A stretch of 64,000 nucleotides of DNA from Diadema setosum (lineage: Eukaryota > Echinodermata > Echinoidea > Diadematoida > Diadematidae): NCBI RefSeq assembly GCF_964275005.1, contig NC_092706.1:6056564-6120563 (forward strand), given 5' to 3'. The stretch's first letter is position 1. Every line of letters starts with the position of its first letter. Shown here piece by piece: positions 22,044-35,165 of this stretch. The notes below the pieces were generated by a model, which saw nothing but the letters and a program-made list of their open reading frames with translations, ran no database searches and was not told the origin of the DNA. Made by a program: the position numbers and the translations under genes.

Positions 22044-23825
22044 CTGGAATACGATTTAGTGCTGGGTTGACCTAGGGGTTAGAAGACGAAGTGTAGAACA
22101 TTTCATAATCATATAATCACGACTAAAAATATAAATTTTGTAGTTTCCCATCATTTATGACCACCTAGAATAAAACCACCAGTTTTCGGACACTTAAGCT
22201 TTTCTGCAATATTTGTTCAACTCAAATAATATTATATCTAAAACAATGTATGTTAAACATATCTGAAACTACTTTTTCTCAATGTTGATTTTGTTAAATA
22301 CAACATAAAATTTCACAAAATCCCAAAATATTATTACCATGATAATCCCCCAGAATGCGTCCGGCCTTTTCAGAATACGGACGTGTGCTATGTGTGTTCA
22401 ATGTCACTGCACGTACAAAGGCTGCTGAAAAATGCACCATGCCATATCTGCGGCGCGCGCTGGTGTCTAAATTCTGGCAAGTCAGCACTTGCATTCAACC
22501 CCTGTACATTTAGTCGCTGCATATACAATGTATACGCACGTATGTATGGAGATTTTGTTTTTCTTTTGTGTCTTTGAGGATACTGTATCACACTGAGCTA
22601 ATAAATACGATAAGCGAAAAATCTCGCAACAGATCGGCATATTTCTCAATTTTTAGCTCTTTTTCGGTGACCCCGATTCTTAACAAGGGACTTGATTTGC
22701 ATGCACTTTGGAAAAGTTGCACCAATTCTGCATTTTTGATGATGAAATTTGGGATTTTAGATGGATTTTTTGAGGTGACTATTAAGGCACGTCACTTTCC
22801 TCAGCGGCCCTTTCCTCTAGTCTTGTGATCAACAATGCCAGTATGTGAAGCGATGTGATATGCGTGTGTTTGACAATAAAATTTGCTGGCTCATGTGACA
22901 AGTGATAGGTGTCCGGATTCTGGAGGCCGGCCAAAAACTGGAGGTTTGAATTACTCTATCCGAGTATCTCCTTCTTTGCTCATTTAATATCTCCTAAAAC
23001 TAAATTTATATTAAAAAGTATCTTGATTCTTACAATCTTTAACGAATAATATAACTATAGAGGCTAGTCAACATGGTCAAACATAAAGAACACGTCATTC
23101 ATAGGCATAGCATGGCAGTGTCATGAGCAGTACCCGTTTGACCCTCCTTGCGGCTTGCGCTTGCAATTTAGGTTTCGTAATGTTGAATAGATTTCTACTT
23201 GTAGTTGTAACTGGTTACAACTAGACAAGACTTCTACTCGGCATGCATTATGTATTATGCTCGGGGAAGGAAGCTTGCTACATCATATTTTTTGATAGAT
23301 GGGACTACACAATACGCGCATACGTTACAGGACGTCCTCGGATCCTCAAGCAAAGTAGCTAGTAGTAGTAAATAACAGTACTGAACACCGTATCCACATT
23401 TCCCCAATATAAATGACAAACCCTTTATGTGAATAAATATCATTTTTACCTTTGTAACGCAGTTTGATGCAGTGTTCTGTCTCTACCGTGAGCGAATGTA
23501 CAAAGTCAATCTTCAAAGTGAGCTAGTCAAGATAAACAGCGCCCTCTAATTCAGATCTTAGTAGACTGAAAGTAGGATTCTGTGAGCGAAATAAGATTTC
23601 GATTTGGTGAAACGAGTAGATCATGAAACTTATCCTGAGATGGTGACGAAGGAAATACTGTGGATGTCCCTTGCAAAACATCATGGACACACCAATGTAT
23701 AGTTGAAATACAATTATAAACTTGAATAATGTGTGTGTGTGTCTCACATTTCAGACGCTCATCACAAACAATCATGTCGTTTTCTCATCTTACATAACAA
23801 GAGATGTGGAAGCTCTTTGTCATAA
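22044..23825. other. Region upstream of TYW5; possible promoter, no gene recognised
   Basis: A GC/CpG-richer patch at about 22340-22520 (with GCGGCGCGCGC) is the best candidate for the TYW5 promoter or 5'UTR exon, since it lies 300-480 bases upstream of the start codon. The rest is AT-rich with no coding signal. Confidence 0.4.
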
Positions 23826-24337
23826 AGCACAATGTGGATTGAGTGAAAGCAGCAATATTATTTGCAATACATCCTCAGTGAATGTTTGAGCAAAATCAGA
23901 CAATCAGTCTCGGCGACATCATTGCAGGATAAGACGACTACTACAGTTCATGACATCATTTTATGCTACTGAACATAAAGAAAATAATTATATATAAAAG
24001 GAAAATTCCACAAAATCTCATTCTTCACGAAAATCACACATTCTATGGCCTTGTTCTGATATATGTTAGGGGTGATATTATCATACCCCTTGCTTTCTGA
24101 AAGTTACGTCAAATGTTATTCTATTATGCCAGAAAAGTGAAAATATGCTGAATTTTCTTTATAAAATATTTTCTTTATCTCGTCAATCAGACGTCATGAA
24201 GTGTATTATAGTCTCCACATCAAGCGAAACTTTGAAAATTCGTAAGTTTTGAATCGATTGCCCGATTTTGTTCAAACTTTCACTTGTTCTATTAAAGTTG
24301 CTGCTTTCACTCATTCACATTAATGTTTGGGATTTGG
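23826..24337. mobile_element. Diverged foldback element (~510 bp)
   Basis: The left GAGTGAAAGCAGCAA and right TTGCTGCTTTCACTC are inverted repeats, and a second inner pair (AGCAAAATCAGACAATC / GCCCGATTTTGTTC) is also inverted. Inner words resemble those of the TTAA-flanked element at 56104-56356, so this looks like a longer, older relative. Confidence 0.6.
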
Positions 24338-27300
24338 TTTCCTTTATAACCTTACTAAACAAAAACAAAAAAAAAACCCAAAAAACAAAAACAAATAAAC
24401 AAACAAACAAAAACGAAAATTATTAACATGAGAAATGTTGCTAAGGCAGGACGGTGTCGTAAGACAAGACGGACGGTGTCGAAATACATGATGAAAACTT
24501 TTTAAAAGTACAATGTCACTGCATAATGATATTCAAAAGTTTTGTGGTGAAAAGAATGACAACACTAGGCAAAGAATTTGTAGGGGGTTCCTTCAAAGTC
24601 GGAGCTATTAATATGAAAGTGGATATTTTATTCAATCTCATTGTTAAGACATTTTTTTTTTCCACGCAACAATGACATCACTTGATATTTTATTAACCAC
24701 TTTGTATGCAAATTAGATAAGGCGATGATGCTTGCACGTGGGTGACAGAGCATTTGAATCTTTCACTTAAGAAAATGACATTCATAATCTTCTCTCGGAA
24801 AAACAAAAACAAAAAACCCAACAACAATCAAATAAAGAGCAACCGATATCCTTCGCATCACAATATAAATTTTATGTTTGTTTTGTTGCACTGTCTTCCA
24901 AGGAACAATGGCTTTCTGCGTAAGGGTTGCAATTATTGCTTACTGTCGAACTCAACAACTCTTTCTTTCTTTTTTTCTGACCGATTTGAACCCCCAGCAC
25001 TTTGTTCGTCTTCTGTTACTATACATTGTGTGCAATTGAACTTTGAGGCACCAGCCATGTTAATAACACGTGGGTCTTTCTGGTCTCATGTCTTTAAACT
25101 CAGCAAACCACGAAAAAATATAGTTTTAGAGAGAGGGGAATTGGAAAGAGCGGTGGGAGGGACAGGGGGTTCGGATGAGCACCAGAGCTGCAACTTGCTC
25201 ATTCATTTCCAAAAATTCATATGACGTCAAATACCCCCGAAATCGTCCCACGAGCGAGAGTAGGAAGAGGTTTGTGGGAGATGGCGGTCAATTAAAACCT
25301 TCTGGAGTTGTGCTGCTGGAATTCCCCCAAGCAGTGTTTCGTTATAGAGGCTTGCTCTCATTGGGCCAAAAAAAAAAAAAAAAAAAAAAAAAAGGAGAAA
25401 AAGGGTTATCATACATTACATCACTGGGTCTACCAGACACTAAAATCGAAAGTTCGTAAGATCTGATCAAAATGACTTTTTTTTTTAACGTGTCTCCCCG
25501 TTCAACAATCGAACGCTTTTGAATTTCCCCATGTAACCTATACATGGACGCTTAAGATAAAAATCATCTTTCAATTTATAGGAGTGTCGCCTGTATTACG
25601 AAGACAAAAATCAAATCGTGGTGTGATCATTTGGATCTAATAATATTTCAAGACCATTTTTAAAAGTGGAATGTTTATCTGAAAGAATCGTGCCCATACC
25701 TTGACAAGCAAGAATTTTTATAGATGCCTCCATACCTCCACATGATATATGACATTTCAATATTTCAACTCTAAAATTGATGGACTGATAGATAATTAAG
25801 TGTTATTCTGAATTATCATTGATAAGAGTCCGTTCAATTGTGAAGGATATATATATAATATTGTTCACATATTTTGTACTATAGGCCTATTTCATGAATT
25901 GTTTTTCAAATTGCTCAAGTCATGAATTGACATGCATAGGCCTACTTTGTATTATGTATATTACCTTTTATTGAGGGAAGTAAAATGAAGTGAATTCAAA
26001 TTGAATTTGAAATTTAAGTATATATTCAACTTTTTGAATTGTGTTTCCTTTGACTTCCTCTCTTCCTTGCCTAGTTGTTATCAAAAAATGATAAAAAGTA
26101 ATAAAGTTGAATAAATGGCGAGTCTGATTCTGCACTAAAAGTCTCGGGACCTCATTCACCCCTATGCTCTGAAAAGAAAATCTCACGCACTGAAGTAAAA
26201 CAAGGGGGATACAAAACATTATAGATATTATTAGGCCTACAATACGCTAATCGAATAATGTAATTATGAGCAGGATAATATCAAATCAAAGAAATGGTTC
26301 GTTACATTTGGACAAAGATAAGTGATATATTGCAGAACTCAAGTGTCAAACATTTTCGCAAAACAAACTGTAAATAATGCCCTTTTCATTTTTTTATGAT
26401 GATATAAGATGTTATATAGTGAATTTCTTTATTATTTATTACAACTGTGTAGGCCTACAATTCAAAGCTTTATCTATGGACATAAACACTCCTTCTAAAA
26501 TTAAATGTATGCAATAAAAGATAACTTATCGTCGACCCTATGATTTCTTCGAAGCACCTGTACCAATGTATATCTGCCAAACGATACCCCCAAATTGAAT
26601 GTTAAATTTACCATTTTTATTAATCAACTTTGATACAAACAACACACAACAAAACAAAAGGAAGAAAAGAAATAAGTATAAAGACCCCATAAGAGTTTGA
26701 TTGATTAATTTATCATTTCTTTTTTTTTCTTCTTAAATAAAGATAGAAACTTTTGTTGCCCCCTCCCCTTGAGAGATAAACTCCCTTATGGGAAAATCAA
26801 ACAATCACAATGTGTGCATTAAACGCAAGAAAGATATAAAAATGGATGACACTGAAAATTAACAATGCAATATATTTTGCAATGAAATTCTGTTTCTTTC
26901 TCTAAAATGAATAGAAATACTTCCGATCAAATGAACAAAAGGAAAGCGAACAGAACAAAACAAAGAGAACTCTTCAATACTGTAAACCTGTATGATCTGC
27001 GAAATAAAATATGTGCTGAAACATCGCTGTGAATAGGTGTCTACAATCATTACAATGACATGGTGTTCTATGACGTGGACGTTGGCCTAAAGAAGGGCTA
27101 AATAACAACAGAAGGGGTAACTTTTCAAGCAAATGGACCTAGGGTTTTTCTGAGGTCGGAAATCACAAACAAACAAACAAACAAACAAAAACTCACGGCC
27201 ACGAACTGACGCATCAGTTTGCTACGCTGGGATCTTCAAGGAGCTGCAGCAGAGTCACTCTGATCAGCGTCCCTGGCTATTAGCACCGGCCTGTATTGGT

Positions 27301-28071
27301 CATCGGCAATCAGCGTGTGTGTGTTTGTGTGTGTGTGTGCATGTATTAGTGTGTACCCGGACTGAACGTTGCATGCTATGCGGATATACACGGCGATTTT
27401 GCACGTCAGTGCTATGGGCTACATGGTAAAAGCACTCCACCGAACGAAAGACAGCAGAAAACCTCGGAATTTTGGGTGGAGTCGCCTGTTTCTCATAGGA
27501 ATATACCTGTCTTCACATTACAAACACATCATGTCCAAAGTGAGTATTCGTATAAGAGTAATTGTGACATTATTTTTCAAGAAAATGACTTCTAGACGTC
27601 TGAATTTGCATTCAAAAGGTGCGATTACTGGTAAATTTACGTACAGTGCACTGGGACTTCATACATGTATGCTGCTGGCGTAGACTAACGGATCACTGCC
27701 CCATGTGCGCGCCGGAGCAGCGGGCTGGCAGAGAAGCTAGTTTACGCTGTCTCACTACGTTCCAGTAGGGGCCTACCGCAGAAAACCGTCACCTGTTCAT
27801 TAGTGAATTAAATGTTTCAACATAAAATGAGTAATGTCTAAGTGGAAGGATTTCTTCTATTTCTGTTTTCATACGTCATGAAGTGAAGGGTAATATTGAG
27901 AGCGTCATAAAATCATAAAACCAATGAAAACCAACAATCAACATTGCAACAATACGACAATGTCGACATGTCAGACGTGCGTGAAGTCGTGTTGTGTTGC
28001 ATGTCATCAACTTCATGATCATTATTTTCATTGAAGCTCTTCCTTTGAAAAGTACTTGTAAGTTACATGTA
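24338..28071. other. Intergenic, AT-rich with simple repeats
   Basis: No gene seen. Simple sequence includes an AAAC-type run (about 24357-24415), poly-A (about 25369-25392), CAAA (about 27168-27190) and GT (about 27316-27340). Confidence 0.5.
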
Positions 28072-28575
28072 AGGCGTTTTCACATCAGCCCGATGTTTCG
28101 AAATAGCGTGCTATTTTCTGACTTGGGAAATTTTCCCGATAGCGAAATAGCGCGCTATTTGATGTAATGTGAACACAAATTAACGCGCTAGTTGTATCGC
28201 TCTGATCGAGAAAATTTCTCGAGTCCAACTCGGGAAATTTCTGAAATAGCGGGATAGTAGCGCACTATTTGATAATGTGAAAACGACTCGAGAAATTAGC
28301 GCGATGAATCCCATCATGCCTAGCGTGTGTGACCCGATCGACCGAGGCAAACTGCACACAAATCATGAGGAATTTTTGAGAGGGCACACGCATTTCTGCT
28401 GATGCTGTTTGCACATACTCAGCTGTCGAATTAGCTACAATTTTAGAATTTTTAGCTATTCGGGCTACCCCCTCTTCTTCGGCTGATCTGAATAAGAAAT
28501 GAAATAGCGCTCTAATTCGCAATCGCGGAAAATATTTTGAGCTTGGATTTTTATCGGGCTGATGTGAAAACGCCT
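28072..28575. mobile_element. ~500-bp MITE with GGCGTTTTCACATC ends
   Basis: The left end GGCGTTTTCACATCAGCCCG and the right end CGGGCTGATGTGAAAACGCC are perfect inverted repeats of at least 20 bases. The interior has CG-rich inverted words such as GAAATAGCGCGCTATTT. Non-coding; target duplication unclear. Confidence 0.85.
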
Positions 28576-31077
28576 ATTGAAGCTTGGAGTTGGAGAATGA
28601 ATGACGCTACTAAGATTTTTTCTTTTGTACTCTCAAATCTGTCCTCTTTTTTTTTTTCAATCGGTCATTTTTTGTCACTCTATGCCTATCTATGATTGGA
28701 TTATTAATCAGTCTTAATAATAGGGCCTACTCTTGCCAGAGTCAAGAACATTTTTTACGTCCATGCTCATACCAGCTCATACTCTAATGTTAGACTTTAA
28801 TGTAGTGTGTGTGAAATGAGAGCTTGCAAATATGAACCTAAATTGTATAAATAATAGAGTTTTACTCCAGCAGGGAGAACCAAAAATCTAATTTATGTTT
28901 GAGTGCAAGTGTTTATACTTTCATGCAAATCCAACGCAAAGCACAAAACACTATTAGCTACTACACAGCCCAGTCGTGCTCCGCATGGCATTTCATCGGG
29001 CTAACAAAGCACCATAAATGGCCGTGGGTAAGTGGGACTAGATGCAGCATCGAATGTGTAATGCTGTTGCCATAATAATGTCTGTGATGTGGTCATCGTT
29101 ATCACATCTCCATTGTCTTAGATCACAATGTATGATTGTGAATCAGCATTGTACAGTAGGTTATCATAATATTGTAAATTTAAATGCTTTTTATTTTGGA
29201 GTAGCATGTACGTGTAATTTGCCTAGTTCTGTTTGATGATGATGATGGTGACTCTTCTAGGTAGGTAGGGGCAATCAGATTCAGTCAGTCTGGTGCACCT
29301 TATTAAATGGCTGAATATTCAGCCTTAGAACAAGATCACGAGGCACCAGCTGACTGGCACACAACTACTACACAATTATATGCTACCTGGCCTTGAGTTT
29401 CTAACTGTACACGTAGCCACTTACCACGTGCAACTTGTAATTTTGCAAGAAACCATGTTCCAAAATAGGTGGAAAATGTTTTGAGTACACTTGTAAGTCA
29501 ACGAAAGGGAAAAAAGCCAAATACAGATCGTCATGACTAACTCTGATACAAAGTACCCTTTTATTTGCCTCTTTTTGCATTTTTTCCTCCTCAGATTTAG
29601 GATGGCATGTAAAAGAATTTGTAATCTTTATATAATATATTGCAGTCAAATCTGAGAGGGTATAAAAAATGGAACTACTTCAAGGCCCTGTGGAGTAATG
29701 GAATGAGTGTTCAAGAATGCACAATAATACTGCACTCAACAACAAAAAAATGAGTATTTACAGCTGTATACAGACTTTGTATGTTGTATGCATAATATTG
29801 GATCTAGACCCATGCCCTGCACAGTTAATGACTAGCCATGAAAAGTTACAGAAAACAACAATAATATGTACCATTCTAACAATGAACTCTGATATTTGAT
29901 GATAAGAAATGTGGAGACACATTGATGTCTTGAGATGACATTTATTGTTTTTCATTTGAACAAAGATACTCTGGTTGGGAAGTGGTACGTAGTACAACAT
30001 GTAGCTTGATAACATTTGCCACTTTACGTATTTTTAAAGTTCTTTGTGTCTATCCAGGGTAGTGTGTTAAATTTGTTTATGGTTTTTTTCTTAGCTGTTC
30101 CTAAATTATCTGGCATCTGTGAAATTGGTGTACAGTTCATTTGAAAGCAAACCAAGAGTGTTTATATCAGCAGAGACCAATTTTGATTACATATCTCTGT
30201 AAAGGTGTGAGGATAATTATATGTTGTTAATGAAAGATGTTTAAACATAACTTTTTTTTTTTTTTACCACTTGCCTGGTCAGCCAAGCAGATATTTTTTT
30301 TTCGTTGTTGCAGAACACTTACCCAAAGATGAATTGTACTTGCCCGAAAAGAAAGTCAATAAATATAAGAAAATGATAACAGAAAATCACTTGTAAGTCT
30401 AGGGCTTTATAATACATTGTAGAACACAATCATAAATTTGTATGAAACAGCACTCAGGTTGATTCACACACTTAAAAAACATTGGTGTACACAAACTTGG
30501 TTTGATTGAGTGTTGGTGTTGCATTGCATTTGGGCTTCTTCATGTAAGTGTTGGAAAGTTACTGAAATGAAATTGAAGTGCATTGCATCATTTAATAGTC
30601 ATTATCTTTTGGCTTCTGTATGGTTGACTTCGTGGGTTTGTTAAAGGGGATAATGTGAAAAAAGGATGGCTTCAAAACCTTATGCTTCCCCAAGTTTGGC
30701 AAGCATTTTTTTTCTCATTGTTCCAAAATACTTGCTGACTTTGATTTTTAACTTAACCAAGGCAGACGGGCAAGCACCTATGTAGCACCATGTGAAATGC
30801 AGGTTTAATGATCTAAAAACAAAATACAAAAAACAAACAACAAACAAATGAACATACAAAAACAAAAAAGCAAACAGTGTTTACAGTACCTGAGTTTAGT
30901 TTTATTTTCCATTTAATTTTTTTTTTTTAATTTTTTAGGCCAATGCTATTAAAAAGCAGCTCTAAACCTAAATTCACAAACCATCTCATTGAAACAAAAA
31001 TTTTAGTTCAACTCGTCCTAAACCTACTATATGTAGGGTCAGGTCTGAATGAATGTACAAATGTATTATACACAGAA
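28576..31077. other. Intergenic, AT-rich, no gene recognised
   Basis: Only short open frames and poly-T/poly-A runs (for example near 30250) are seen. Confidence 0.5.
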
Positions 31078-31285
31078 TACTGTAAAACGAGGAATGTTCG
31101 CGTGCATTTTAATTTCGCGAATTTCGCGAGCGCCAAGATTCGCGAAATTAAAATGCACGCGAAAGTTCTTGTCCACACTATATGCATTGAATGCCAATGG
31201 CAGTTCGCGAAAATTCATGCCGCAAAAAAGGCCGTCAGCTCCAATTCGCGAAAAATTCATGCCGCGAATATCATGTTTTACAGTA
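31078..31285 (+). mobile_element. CpG-rich foldback MITE, copy 1
   Basis: TACTGTAAAAC / GTTTTACAGTA ends. The interior has TTCGCG/CGCGAA words and a palindrome around CGTGCATTTTAATTTCGCGA / TCGCGAAATTAAAATGCACG. The same sequence occurs in reverse orientation at 60379-60589. Confidence 0.85.
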
Positions 31286-31919
31286 CACAATACACACACA
31301 TAAAAAAAGAAATTTACTGACAGAGTTTGCATTCATGTTACAAGTGCAAAGGAAAATTATCCAATTTGTGGTTAGATGTGGATGTATGATTGATTAAAAT
31401 ATGTACATTGTACATTACACTCATGTGATGAATAATATTTGCCCTTTTTTTTTTAATTGCTACCTTAATTAATTATACTAATAGAGACCTGTTTATAAAC
31501 TCATTCGCGCACAGTAAGGAGGTACCCTGAAAATGTAATAAGTTTTGTGTCGTAATCTCATGTATATTCCTTGTTTTGCTGATGACTTGCTATATAGAGT
31601 GTTTAGTAGTAAAAGAGAAATGGAATGTGTTTTTTTTTTCTTTTAAATAAAAGGGTCTAAATTTAATGTGCATACCCCACCTTCGTTAAAAGGCTGGAAG
31701 TAACACCATCTAATGACTGGTGCCCAGAGTCTTGCAGATAATTGTTTTTTTCAAGATTTCCCAACACAAAACACAGGAATGCCCATCCTCCTTTTGTCGT
31801 TGCAGGTTATGTCCTCTCGAGTCAGTGCAGCATCCTGCCCAGCTTTGAATCACCAAATCTAATTAGACCAGCCTGGCCAAATAGGACAGGAGACACCAGT
31901 GTGCAAAGGGGTGAGAGGG

Positions 31920-32293
31920 TGAGGGGGTGAGGGGGAGAGAGTTCTGACGCAAGCGGAGCGAGCAGAGGCACGATAACCAGAGGCACAGCTCACGCCGCAC
32001 GACGGTCACCCTCACAGCAGTTGCGCAGAAAGTCGGGCGTTCAGGCATCGTTAAGAAGGCAGTGAAGAGACGAGATCAGCCAGACGCGGGAAAGAGAGAG
32101 AGGGAGAGAGAGCGCCGATTCTACTCGTGCCCTCCAGCCGCCGTGCTACGATTTGCGAGACTGTCTGACTCAGTTTGATGGGCACGCTCAATAAGCACAG
32201 AGCAACAGGTCCTTGCTTTGCTGAGCAGTGTCTGAGTTGTACTTGACCTTATAGCGCTTGCTTGTTCTTATGATGTGACAGCATATCAAAAAG
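31920..32293 (+). other. Likely non-coding first exon and promoter-proximal region of the plus-strand gene
   Basis: A GC- and CpG-richer block with GAGA-type purine repeats ends in a strong donor, AAAAAG|GTAAGA at 32294. The only ATG-led frame near its end (from 32177) stops after about 23 codons, so the exon is best read as 5'UTR. About 0.76 kb downstream lies the first convincing coding exon. The transcription start is not resolvable; the left boundary given is where composition changes. Confidence 0.45.
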
Positions 32294-33055
32294 GTAAGAT
32301 TTCTGATGACAAAATGATGTTTATTTTTTTTTTAAAATCAAAATCTGTTTGCTATTACAAATGAATAACTTTTTATTCATTTAGTCTATTTCAATTCTAT
32401 GAAATTTTTATTGAGTTTCATTTTTTTCTTTAAGATTAGTGAAATTTTTTTACTCTTGCGTTATATAATTAACTTTCCAAGTTTAATGGGACCATCTGAA
32501 TAAATCGATATTTTTTTTCCTTTATTGCTAAAAACACTGGACATTCTTTTATAAAATGAAAGCAGTGCCTGTTTGATCATTTTTGGGGGTTATCTTTGTA
32601 GTAGTCTCATCATTACTACACAGCTCTAAGTAAAGTTTTAGAGCAGGCAAAATACATTTGTGCATTAAAAAGAACATTATACCCTTTTACATGTATATGG
32701 GTGAATAAGCAATCGATGGCTAATATCCAAATTTTCATCTCAATTGTCATGCTCCGGGGGGTTAGCTCTTCAGAGGAGTGTTCAAAACATTGCGTCATGT
32801 CGTCTTGAACTTGAGTGGTGTGAAAGTATGTGGTCATGTGGCGTGATTAATAAGCAGCCCATGATTCAGTCCTACTGCCTTGTAAATTACACTATAATGC
32901 TCGATGCCTATTAGTGAGAGATTAGTCGGTGACAGGGGATGGCTTTGTGTCTGTTTTATCTCTCCCACCAAACCAGGATACGCCACCGGTCTTAGCGTCA
33001 CCTTGCCCTCTTTGTTTTGACATTCTGCCCCGCTCGCGCTCACACACTTTGACTC

Positions 33056-33316
33056 ATGCCTGTGGTCCCGAAGTCACTCCGACGCAACGGAGACATGAGC
33101 TCCCATGCCCGCAACCGCAACCGACCTGCCCCGCCCGAGAGGCGGTTTCGCGGCAATGTGACAAATCCCGCGTACATCACCCAGGTCAGCCAATCGCAGT
33201 ATCGGGTCTCCCCGGCCGAGGCGCTTACCAAGATGAAGATGCTTGAGCATTGTGACAGAGCAGTCATCAATCCCATGTTCCATCGTCCGTCCTCCGATCT
33301 TCCATCCAACGATCCA
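33056..33316 (+). CDS. First coding exon of an unidentified multi-exon plus-strand gene (87 codons)
   Basis: The ATG at 33056 has an in-frame TGA two codons upstream. Eighty-seven codons run to CCA|GTAAGT, a consensus donor, in phase 0. Codon third positions are strongly G/C, unlike the surrounding AT-rich DNA. The peptide begins MPVVPKSLRRNGDMSSHARN, is basic and proline/arginine-rich (RPAPPERRFRGN), contains NPAY (NPxY-like) and ends with CDRAVINPMFHRPSSDLPSNDP. An acceptor CCAAACCAG sits at about 32982, making a 5'UTR/coding exon. I do not recognise the family. No signal peptide or membrane helix is visible, so a cytosolic or nuclear protein is likely. The intron after it is more than 10 kb. 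Confidence 0.7.
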
Positions 33317-34227
33317 GTAAGTGCCTCTCAAGAATCATTATCCTCTTGAAACATTGAGTGAAGAATATTAATAAGACTGTATTAGGCTAATGCAGCATCT
33401 ATATTACTATTAGTCTATCGTGGCGTAATTTGAGTAAGTACCCATACAAACCTTCAAGTAACACATAGTACCCATACAATTCATTATACCATCTCGATGT
33501 TAATACATGTAACAAGGATGGATATATAGACAATGAGTTCTTGGATTTAAGTAATCAGCATGGATACACAATGATGTTTAAAGTGGTACATTGGACCCTG
33601 ATTGATGAAAATTATGCTAATTTTCCTCAGCATTTAAACGGTAAAGAAACAGAATTAGGCATACATGTACATTGTGTATATTAAAAGTGTTGTGTTGAGA
33701 ATTCATTTCTAGTCAGATACCATCCACCTGGGGCATACATTGCAAGATCACAAATTTTGAGTTAGATTTATTAATTTTTGATTTGGTAATCAATATTCTG
33801 TAGTCAGAAAAAGAAAGCTATCTATGACAAAGATGAATTTTGGGTGAAATAGGTTTTAGCAAATGATTCCAAATGTCACTGCAAACTTTTTTTTTTTTCA
33901 AATTAAATATATTAACTTTCATTTGGTAATAGATGCAAACAGGATGGAATGGACGTCAATGTCTCAATGATTGAATATGAGATGGTGCATGTACAGATGT
34001 TTTATACTGAGAGAGAAAAGCAAACAATGAAAAGGGGGTTTCTGCTGTGTTATTGACATCTGCATGCATTATCTTTTCTGGTATCAATCTCATATTTAGT
34101 TAGACTTGACACTTTCATTTGTGGTTTATTGTCATGCACTTTGCAAAGGAGACTTTGCAACGAAGTGGTAAGATACTTTATAATGGAACAAAGCTTTAGA
34201 TTTGAACCTGTTGATATGTTGTATCAC

Positions 34228-34618
34228 TTAAAGGGTGTGTACAGTTCTGGTCGAGGTGAGGATTTAGCTTTTAACGTTTTGCGAGATATTCAGAAACCAC
34301 TCTATGAGATGTCAAAGAGCATGCGGTTTTAAGGGGTATCAAAAGTTTATTCGATGAAAATCGGTTTTGAAATGGCTGAAATATCCAAAAACAAGGTGAA
34401 ACAAAGAGATCCTAATAAAGTTGTGGCATGTCGCCTTTTATTATTAGCACTTTTTCGGATATCTCAGCCATTTGAAAACCAATTTTCATCAAATAAACGT
34501 TGAATCCTTCTTAAAATTACATGCTCTTTCATATTTCATAAGAGGCTTTTCATTATCTCACTTAGGAATGTTCAAAACATGAATCCCCACCTCAACCAGT
34601 ACTGTACAGTCCCTTTAA
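34228..34618. mobile_element. TTAA-flanked MITE, copy A
   Basis: Bounded by TTAA; TTAAAGGGTGTGTACAGTTC on the left mirrors the right-hand GTACTGTACAGTCCCTTTAA. The central part is a long foldback around AATATCCAAAAA / TTTTTCGGATATCTCAGCC. TTAA duplication is the hallmark of piggyBac-type insertion. Confidence 0.8.
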
Positions 34619-34639
34619 GGACTCTCCCTGCCCCCTCCC

Positions 34640-35165
34640 ATAGGGGGAAAAAGAGAAAAAGTAAAGAAAAATTATGCATTTAAAAAGTTTTCAAACTTGT
34701 AGAAGGCATGGAGTATGACAGAGCAGCTACTGGTGTTCTGGTAAAAAATCTAACTAGATGCAAAATTGTGATACAGTGTAGATTATCAATATATCAAAAC
34801 AACACACATTTCGTATTGTACTATGTATTTATCTCTTTGAAAAGACAGCTGAAATTCACCCCTCCCCCCATCACATCAGACTCATTAACCCAATATATTT
34901 TAAAATGTTGCAAAGTATATAAATATCCCCATAAAAAAGAGAGAGAAAAAGAGACCATTTTAAGATTTCAAACTAAAAGAAGCCATTGAATGTGACTGAG
35001 CAGCTACACTAATGTTTTGGTCGCAAATCTAACCATGCAAAATTCCTCCATATCATGCATGACAGATCTTAATCATAAGAACAGCACATTTTGTTTAATG
35101 CCTTTGTATGAAAATCTTCCCGTAAAAAAAGAGAGTTAAAAAATCACTTCAAATCCATTAAAAAA
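34640..35165 (+). repeat. Imperfect tandem duplication (~300 bp units)
   Basis: AGAAGGCATGGAGTATGACA and following text near 34700 recurs as AGAAGCCATTGAATGTGACT near 34979, with GAGCAGCTAC and AATCTAAC downstream in both copies. Confidence 0.65.

Noticed and set aside
27200..27310. Short minus-strand frame (LIADDQYRPVLIARD) as an exon
   Set aside because: No splice acceptor precedes it (only a GT/AC run), no donor or partner exon was found, and it stops within 30 codons.
30943..31397. Frames of 80-125 codons around 31.1 kb
   Set aside because: They run across a CpG-rich foldback MITE that recurs at 60.4 kb in the opposite orientation; conservation reflects the repeat, not a protein.
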